Part shown: in pieces, positions 22,609 through 27,079 of the stretch | Layout: each line of letters starts with the position of its first letter | Position numbering within the stretch: the first letter of the stretch is position 1 | Source: RGZA01 sp964568585 | GTDB lineage: Bacteria > Pseudomonadota > Alphaproteobacteria > UBA9219 > RGZA01 | Length of the DNA: 27,079 nt | Direction of reading: 5' to 3' | Assembly (NCBI GenBank): GCA_964568585.1 | Contig: CAZMQI010000026.1 | Span: 1-27,079, forward strand | Notes under the pieces: generated by a model | What the model was told of the DNA's origin: nothing | The model's database searches: none | What the model saw: only the letters and a program-made list of their open reading frames with translations | Position numbers and translations under genes: made by a program

Positions 22609-23757
22609 ATGGAACCCACCAAACAATCACTTATCGGCCAACCTTTAATTGGTCTGCCGCGCGACGAATTAGCCGCGCTTGTCGCTCCCTTGGGCGTGGA
22701 GCCGTTCAGAGCCAAACAACTCTGGCACTGGATGTATGTGCGCGGCGTGACTGATTTCAACCTGATGACCAGCTTTTCAAAGTCGCTTCGCGAAGAATTA
22801 GCCAAGCATTTCGTGGTGCAGCGCCCTGCCATTTCCGAAGCGCAGAAATCGGTGGATGGCACGCAAAAATGGCTGCTCTCCATGAACGATAATCAAAAGG
22901 TGGAGATGGTGCATATTCCATCTGTCACAAAAGACACTGGCGCACTGTGCATCTCCAGCCAAGTGGGTTGCACGTTGACCTGCCGTTTTTGCCATACTGG
23001 AACGCAGCGGCTGGTACGCAACCTCACGGCCAGTGAGATCGTTGGCCAAGTGATGTTGGCGCGTGATCAACTGGGCGATTGGACCGCACAAAGCCAAGAC
23101 CGTTTATTGAATAATGTCGTGCTGATGGGCATGGGCGAGCCGCTGTATAATTACGAAGAAGTTTCCAAAGCCATCAAGATGATGATGGACCCCGATGGCA
23201 TTTCTATTTCCAAGCGTCGCATCACCTTGTCCACCTCCGGTGTCGTGCCGATGATGCAGCGTTGTGGTGAAGAGTTGGGTGTAAACCTTGCCATCAGCCT
23301 GCATGCAACCAATGACGATTTACGTAATCACATCATGCCGCTGAACCGCAAATACCCGATTAAGGATTTGATGGAAGCGTGCCGCACCTATCCGGGACTT
23401 AGCAATTCGCGCCGCATCACCTTTGAATATGTGATGCTGAAAGGCGTCAATGACAGTCTGGCCGATGCAAAAGCATTAGTGAAATTGCTGGCAGGCATTC
23501 CATCCAAAGTGAACCTTATTCCGTTTAATGCATGGCCGGGTTCGGCATTTGAATGCAGTGATGATGATGTGATTGAAGCGTTTGGTGATTATTTGAACAA
23601 TGCCGGTTATGTCAGCCCCATTCGCCGCCCACGCGGGCGCGATATTCTGGCGGCATGTGGCCAGTTGAAATCGGCATCGATGAAGTTGAGCGTTACCGAA
23701 CGCGCAGCGATTGCCGAATTACAACGCGAAAAAGATTTGGCGCAAGGATTGGTATAG
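22609..23757 (+). CDS. rlmN: Dual-specificity RNA (adenine-C2)-methyltransferase RlmN
   Basis: RlmN is a radical-SAM enzyme that methylates C2 of A2503 in 23S rRNA and A37 in some tRNAs. The 382-residue protein has the Fe-S motif C-x3-C-x2-C at Cys121, Cys125 and Cys128, ISSQVGC before it with Cys114, and Cys350 (AACGQLKS) matching the methyl-carrying Cys of E. coli RlmN. VEMVHIP (98-104), GMGEPLYNY and ISLHA are also present. The N-terminal HhH-like domain includes FRAKQLWHWMY. Its stop directly abuts the next ATG, so expression of the three small membrane proteins is probably linked to rlmN. Confidence 0.96.
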   Translation: MEPTKQSLIGQPLIGLPRDELAALVAPLGVEPFRAKQLWHWMYVRGVTDFNLMTSFSKSLREELAKHFVVQRPAISEAQKSVDGTQKWLLSMNDNQKVEMVHIPSVTKDTGALCISSQVGCTLTCRFCHTGTQRLVRNLTASEIVGQVMLARDQLGDWTAQSQDRLLNNVVLMGMGEPLYNYEEVSKAIKMMMDPDGISISKRRITLSTSGVVPMMQRCGEELGVNLAISLHATNDDLRNHIMPLNRKYPIKDLMEACRTYPGLSNSRRITFEYVMLKGVNDSLADAKALVKLLAGIPSKVNLIPFNAWPGSAFECSDDDVIEAFGDYLNNAGYVSPIRRPRGRDILAACGQLKSASMKLSVTERAAIAELQREKDLAQGLV

Positions 23758-24003
23758 ATGACGGGTATAATGAGCCATCCCTCCATTCCCACATTGCTGA
23801 TGTGCGTGTTGCTGGTGTATCCGCTTATCAAGCTTTACGCGCGTGTTGGGTTGCCGCGTGGCTTTGCCTTGCTCATCTTTGCATCGATGGTGGTTCCGTT
23901 CTCCGGTTTCATGCTCGTTGCTTTACCGCTTGCCATCCGTCCATGGCCGAATTTTCCAAAGGCGGAACCCAAACCAAAACCCGTTAAGACGGAAATTGTG
24001 TAA
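23758..24003 (+). CDS. Small membrane protein, first of a tandem pair
   Basis: The 81-residue protein has two hydrophobic segments (about 9-25 and 35-60) and a Pro/Lys-rich C-terminal tail (PKAEPKPKPVK). It starts directly after the rlmN stop; AAGGA lies about 10 bases upstream. A second in-frame ATG is at 23770. The stretch YARVGLPRGFALL (27-39) parallels LARMGYKPLWALL in the next product. The stop overlaps the next start (TAATG). Family not recognised; AGR-like small paralogues downstream of housekeeping genes are common, but no function can be given. Confidence 0.7.
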   Translation: MTGIMSHPSIPTLLMCVLLVYPLIKLYARVGLPRGFALLIFASMVVPFSGFMLVALPLAIRPWPNFPKAEPKPKPVKTEIV

Positions 24004-24248
24004 TGGAACAACTCATCCCCATTCTTGATGCATTATATGCTCCCCAAGCCTGGTTTTTAAGCCAGCCGAAATATATTTCGATGGCGATTGTGGGGTTGAT
24101 GATTGCGGCCACCCTTACTTTAGCAGGCTTTATATTGGCTAGAATGGGCTATAAACCGCTTTGGGCATTGCTGCTCGTCGTGCCAACCGTTAGTGTGATT
24201 GGCTTATGGGTTTTGGCTCTGGTCAAGTTTCCCAGAGAAAAACAATAA
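24003..24248 (+). CDS. Small membrane protein, second of a tandem pair
   Basis: The 81-residue protein has two hydrophobic segments (about 26-46 and 54-76) and a short basic tail. Its run LARMGYKPLWALL (45-57), followed by a Val/Pro-rich helix and KFP, resembles the preceding product, suggesting tandem duplication and divergence. It is coupled by the TAATG overlap. Family not recognised. Both partners have equal length, which fits subunits of a hetero-oligomer, but that is inference. Confidence 0.7.
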   Translation: MEQLIPILDALYAPQAWFLSQPKYISMAIVGLMIAATLTLAGFILARMGYKPLWALLLVVPTVSVIGLWVLALVKFPREKQ

Positions 24249-24276
24249 GTGACATTGATCAACCGAGGAGAGCTTT

Positions 24277-24549
24277 ATGACAGCTTCAAACAACACGATT
24301 AAAACCGTTCTTATCACCGCCATTGTCGTTGTCGTCGTATTGGTCGGCGGCTATGTGTTGATGCAACCGCCTCGTCCACAAACCTTGGGCGAGAAGATTG
24401 ATGCCGCTGCTGAAGAATTCGCACGCGGCGTAGATAAGGCAGCTGGAACGTTCGATGATCGCAGCCCAGCCCAAAAAGCAGCTGATGATGCCGCAGCCGC
24501 AGCTAAAGAACTTGGCGATAAAGCCAAGGCCGCGATAGAAGGCAAATAA
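24277..24549 (+). CDS. Small membrane-anchored Ala-rich protein
   Basis: The 90-residue protein has one N-terminal membrane segment (about 10-29, very Val-rich) followed by a charged, Ala-rich helical domain (about 36-88) with repeated AAA/KA patterns, likely periplasmic. A strong GAGGAG Shine-Dalgarno lies about 7 bases before the ATG. It ends the rlmN unit and is convergent with parC, 15 bases from its stop. No intrinsic terminator is seen in this gap. Family not recognised. Confidence 0.72.
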   Translation: MTASNNTIKTVLITAIVVVVVLVGGYVLMQPPRPQTLGEKIDAAAEEFARGVDKAAGTFDDRSPAQKAADDAAAAAKELGDKAKAAIEGK

Positions 24550-24564
24550 CCCTTCGTCTAAAAA

Positions 24565-26796
24565 TTAGTCTTTGAACTTATTGCTTCTTGGGAAGCCTTG
24601 CGGTGGCAGGCGACCAGCTTGTGCACGTTCGCCGCGCCATTCCTTCAAATCGCTGAAGGCATAATTGCGGCCATTATTGGTGCAGGTGAGGCCTTCTTTA
24701 TAGGTGAAGGTTGTCACATCCGATAAGTCGCCATCCTTGTATTTTTGCAGGATAACGCCCTTACCACGTGCCATTTCCGGTACTTCGGCAAGCGGGAATA
24801 ACAGCAATTTGCGGTTGGTGCCAATCACAGCAACGGTATCGCCTTGCACTTGGCAATAGGCAACTGCGCGTTCGGGTGCTTCGACATTCAAAATCTGTTT
24901 GCCGTTCTTGGTCTGCGCCAAGACGTCTTCGGCCTTTACGATGAAGCCGCGTCCTTCATTGCTTGCCACAAGGAATTTGTGTTCCGGATTATAAATCGCG
25001 AGCGTGAGAATATCCGCATCATTCGGCAAATCGAGCATCAAGCGCACCGGTTCGCCATAGCCGCGCCCGCGTGGCAGCTTATCGCCACCAAGGGTATAGA
25101 AGCGGCCATTGCTGGCAAACAGCAAAATCTTATCCGTCGTCTCCGCTTGCAACAGCAGACCTTGTTCATCGCCTTCCTTATATTGCAGCGTACTGGTATC
25201 GATGTTGTGGCCGCGCATCGCACGTACCCAGCCCTTGGCGGACAGGATAATGGTGATGGCTTCGCGTTCAATCATCGCTTCAATCGGTACATCGGCGATT
25301 TCGGGGGCTTTGTCGAACTTGGTGCGGCGCTTGTCGCCGGCTTTTTTGCCAAAGCGTTCTTTTATGCCTGCGATTTCGCCATCAATATGCTGCCAGCGCA
25401 GCTTTTCATCGGCTAATAATTTCTTCAGGCCAGATTTTTCAGCCGACAGGCTTTTTTCTTCGCCTTTGATTTCCATTTCTTCAAGTTTGCGAAGCGAACG
25501 CAAACGCATATTCAAAATAGCATCGGCTTGGTTATCGGTCAGCTTGAAGGTTTTAATCAAAATCGGCTTTGGTTCATCGTTTTCACGGATAATTTTGATG
25601 ACCTTGTCCAGATTGAGATAGGCAATCAGGTAGCCTGCCAATAATTCCAGACGCGCTTCAATTTTATCAAGGCGGAATTTGGAACGGCGGATAAGCACTT
25701 GCTGGCGGTGGTCGAGGAATGCTTGCAGCAATTCGCGCAAGTTCATCACACGTGGGATACCGTTGGCATCGAGCACATTCATGTTCACTGAAAAACGTGT
25801 TTCCAATTCGCAGGTTCGGAACAAGGATTCCATCAATACCGCTGGTTCCACATTCTTGCTCTTGGGAATAAGCACGATACGAATATCATCGCTGGATTCA
25901 TCGCGGATATCGTCAAGCAACGGGACTTTCTTGTTGGTAATCAGTTCGGCAATCTTTTCAATCAAGCGGCCTTTGGGAACCTGATAAGGAATTTCTTTGA
26001 TGATGATTTGCCATGTGCCACGGGCTTGTTCTTCAACTTCCCATGTGGCGCGCATGCGAATACTGCCGCGGCCTGTCCTATACGCTTCCTTGATATTTTC
26101 CGCAGGTTCAACGATTACGCCGCCAGTTGGAAAATCTGGGCCCGGCATGAAGCTGAGCAATTTATCAAAGCCGACATTTGGCGTGGTAATGAGATAACGT
26201 AACGCATCGCAGATTTCGGAGATATTATGCGGCGGGATGGAGGTTGCCATGCCTACGGCAATACCGCTGGCACCATTTGCCAACAGATTTGGAAATGCTG
26301 CTGGCAATACAACCGGTTCGCTGCCATCGCCATCATAAGTTGCGCGGAAATCAACCGCGTTTTCATTCATGCCTGCCAGCAATGCCTGTGCGACATCGGT
26401 CAGTTTGGCTTCAGTATAACGCATCGCGGCCGCGTTATCGCCGTCCACGTTACCAAAATTGCCTTGCCCGCTGATAAGTGGATAGCGAACCGAAAAATCC
26501 TGAGCGAGGCGCACCAATGCTTCGTAAACTGCAACGTCGCCATGCGGATGGAATTTACCGATGACATCGCCCACCACGCGGGCGGATTTTTTGGGTGGCA
26601 AATTGGGTTCAAGGCCCAATTCGTTCATCGCATGCATTAAGCGGCGATGCACCGGCTTTAACCCATCGCGCACATCCGGCAGCGAACGGGAGGTAATGGT
26701 AGAAAGTGCATAAGCGAGGTAACGCTCGCCCAATAAGTCGGCAAAGGGTTTTTCTAAAATATCATTCGCAGCGACGAGTACAGGTGCTTTGGCCAT
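24565..26796 (-). CDS. parC: DNA topoisomerase IV subunit A
   Basis: ParC with ParE decatenates daughter chromosomes. The 743-residue protein has the winged-helix breakage-reunion domain with LPDVRDGLKPVHRR (from about 39), HPHGDVAVYEALV, GNFGNVDGDNAAAMRYTEAKL and the DNA-linking Tyr (residue 127 from this start), the GyrA-like tower and coiled coil, and a shorter beta-pinwheel C-terminal domain (about 500-735). The alphaproteobacterial GNVDGDNAAAMRYTE run fits ParC rather than GyrA, and the C-terminal domain lacks a GyrA box. At the residue equal to quinolone-contact Ser80 of E. coli ParC there is Val; Glu84 is kept. I chose ATG 26796 over a TTG at 26799. It follows recO by 15 bases. Confidence 0.94.
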   Translation of the reverse strand: MAKAPVLVAANDILEKPFADLLGERYLAYALSTITSRSLPDVRDGLKPVHRRLMHAMNELGLEPNLPPKKSARVVGDVIGKFHPHGDVAVYEALVRLAQDFSVRYPLISGQGNFGNVDGDNAAAMRYTEAKLTDVAQALLAGMNENAVDFRATYDGDGSEPVVLPAAFPNLLANGASGIAVGMATSIPPHNISEICDALRYLITTPNVGFDKLLSFMPGPDFPTGGVIVEPAENIKEAYRTGRGSIRMRATWEVEEQARGTWQIIIKEIPYQVPKGRLIEKIAELITNKKVPLLDDIRDESSDDIRIVLIPKSKNVEPAVLMESLFRTCELETRFSVNMNVLDANGIPRVMNLRELLQAFLDHRQQVLIRRSKFRLDKIEARLELLAGYLIAYLNLDKVIKIIRENDEPKPILIKTFKLTDNQADAILNMRLRSLRKLEEMEIKGEEKSLSAEKSGLKKLLADEKLRWQHIDGEIAGIKERFGKKAGDKRRTKFDKAPEIADVPIEAMIEREAITIILSAKGWVRAMRGHNIDTSTLQYKEGDEQGLLLQAETTDKILLFASNGRFYTLGGDKLPRGRGYGEPVRLMLDLPNDADILTLAIYNPEHKFLVASNEGRGFIVKAEDVLAQTKNGKQILNVEAPERAVAYCQVQGDTVAVIGTNRKLLLFPLAEVPEMARGKGVILQKYKDGDLSDVTTFTYKEGLTCTNNGRNYAFSDLKEWRGERAQAGRLPPQGFPRSNKFKD

Positions 26797-26811
26797 CAAA
26801 CAGAATCCGAA

Positions 26812-27079
26812 TCATGAAACAGACAATAAAGGTTCGGGCGCAACCATACGTTGTTTATTGACCAAATCAAGCACACGTTCACGCTTTGCTGCCAGCTGGT
26901 TTAACGCGTAACTGGGCAGATGATGGTATACGTGGCGTTCAATAAAATGGCCAGTTAAGGCAAGCCCCCGCGCCACATCATCCCATGATGGAATCATCAT
27001 ATACACATGAGCCTTGTGCATAAAATCGGGCAGGACCAGCAGCTTTTCTGCCCACGGGGCTGCGGCAGAGCGGTTGACC
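26812..27079 (-). CDS. recO: DNA repair protein RecO, C-terminal fragment
   Basis: The frame is open from the right edge to a TGA at 26812-26814, giving about 88 C-terminal residues; the gene continues outside the window. The segments APWAEKLLVLPDFM and ALTGHFIERHVY match the end of alphaproteobacterial RecO, which loads RecA in the RecF pathway. RecO directly upstream of parC is a known alphaproteobacterial arrangement and strengthens the call. An ATG at 27021 lies inside the gene and is not its start. Confidence 0.78.
   Translation of the reverse strand, partial: VNRSAAAPWAEKLLVLPDFMHKAHVYMMIPSWDDVARGLALTGHFIERHVYHHLPSYALNQLAAKRERVLDLVNKQRMVAPEPLLSVS

Noticed and set aside
24550..24564. 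Bidirectional terminator between the small membrane gene and parC
   Set aside because: The 15-base gap has only a weak CTAA/TTAG dyad.
24844..25621. Plus-strand open frames of 170-190 codons inside parC
   Set aside because: Antisense shadows of parC with no ribosome-binding site and low-complexity composition.
26812..27021. Complete 69-codon gene starting at 27021
   Set aside because: The frame stays open to the window edge and the upstream residues continue the RecO C-terminal pattern, so this is a gene fragment.
1..27079. CRISPR array, tRNA or rRNA gene, insertion sequence
   Set aside because: No regularly spaced repeats, tRNA-like stem sets, transposase-like frames or long terminal inverted repeats were seen on reading both strands.

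Overview
The window looks like chromosomal core DNA of an alphaproteobacterium of moderate GC content. The case rests on gene content and order: pdxJ-acpS-lepB-rnc-era, xerD-accA, recO-parC, an IalB-family protein beside rlmN, an ECF sigma factor with a ChrR-type anti-sigma factor, and a MutL carrying the endonuclease motif. I cannot name a genus. I saw no rRNA, tRNA, CRISPR array, insertion sequence or prophage, and no gene-free stretch over 300 bases.

Layout. 1-1713: a possible divergent gene start, then the ComM/YifB AAA ATPase. 1801-5556 (+): pdxJ, acpS, lepB, rnc and era; a hairpin cluster and a palindromic promoter separate acpS from lepB. 5557-7275 (-): aspartate aminotransferase followed by a Dps ferritin. 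7388-12981 (+): pgi, a two-module pentapeptide-repeat protein, mutL and xerD. 13060-14969 (+): accA, then two small membrane-anchored coiled-coil proteins, ending in a strong intrinsic terminator. 15053-18023 (+): a tight operon of a DedA/YqaA membrane protein, gpt, rlmI, an EndoU nuclease and a small MafI-like immunity protein. 18009-19694 (-): an RlmD/TrmA-type RNA methyltransferase and a hotdog thioesterase. 19820-20600 (+): an acidic orphan and a SpoU-type RNA methyltransferase. 20601-21825 (-): ECF sigma and its anti-sigma. 21963-24549 (+): IalB-family protein, rlmN and three small membrane proteins. 24565-27079 (-): parC and the 3' end of recO.

Functionally the region serves translation and RNA modification (rnc, era, rlmI, rlmN, RlmD-like, SpoU), envelope and lipid work (acpS, lepB, accA, DedA), DNA maintenance (comM, mutL, xerD, recO, parC) and stress response (dps, ECF/ChrR).

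The most unusual content is the EndoU/MafI-like pair. It joins a nuclease domain normally found at the C-terminus of large contact-dependent or Maf toxins to only a short N-terminal membrane segment, and it is embedded in a housekeeping operon. Next in interest are the two tandem pairs of look-alike small membrane proteins, the ChrR-like protein whose cupin metal ligands are replaced, and the lepB promoter whose -10 box is centred in a 19-bp palindrome.
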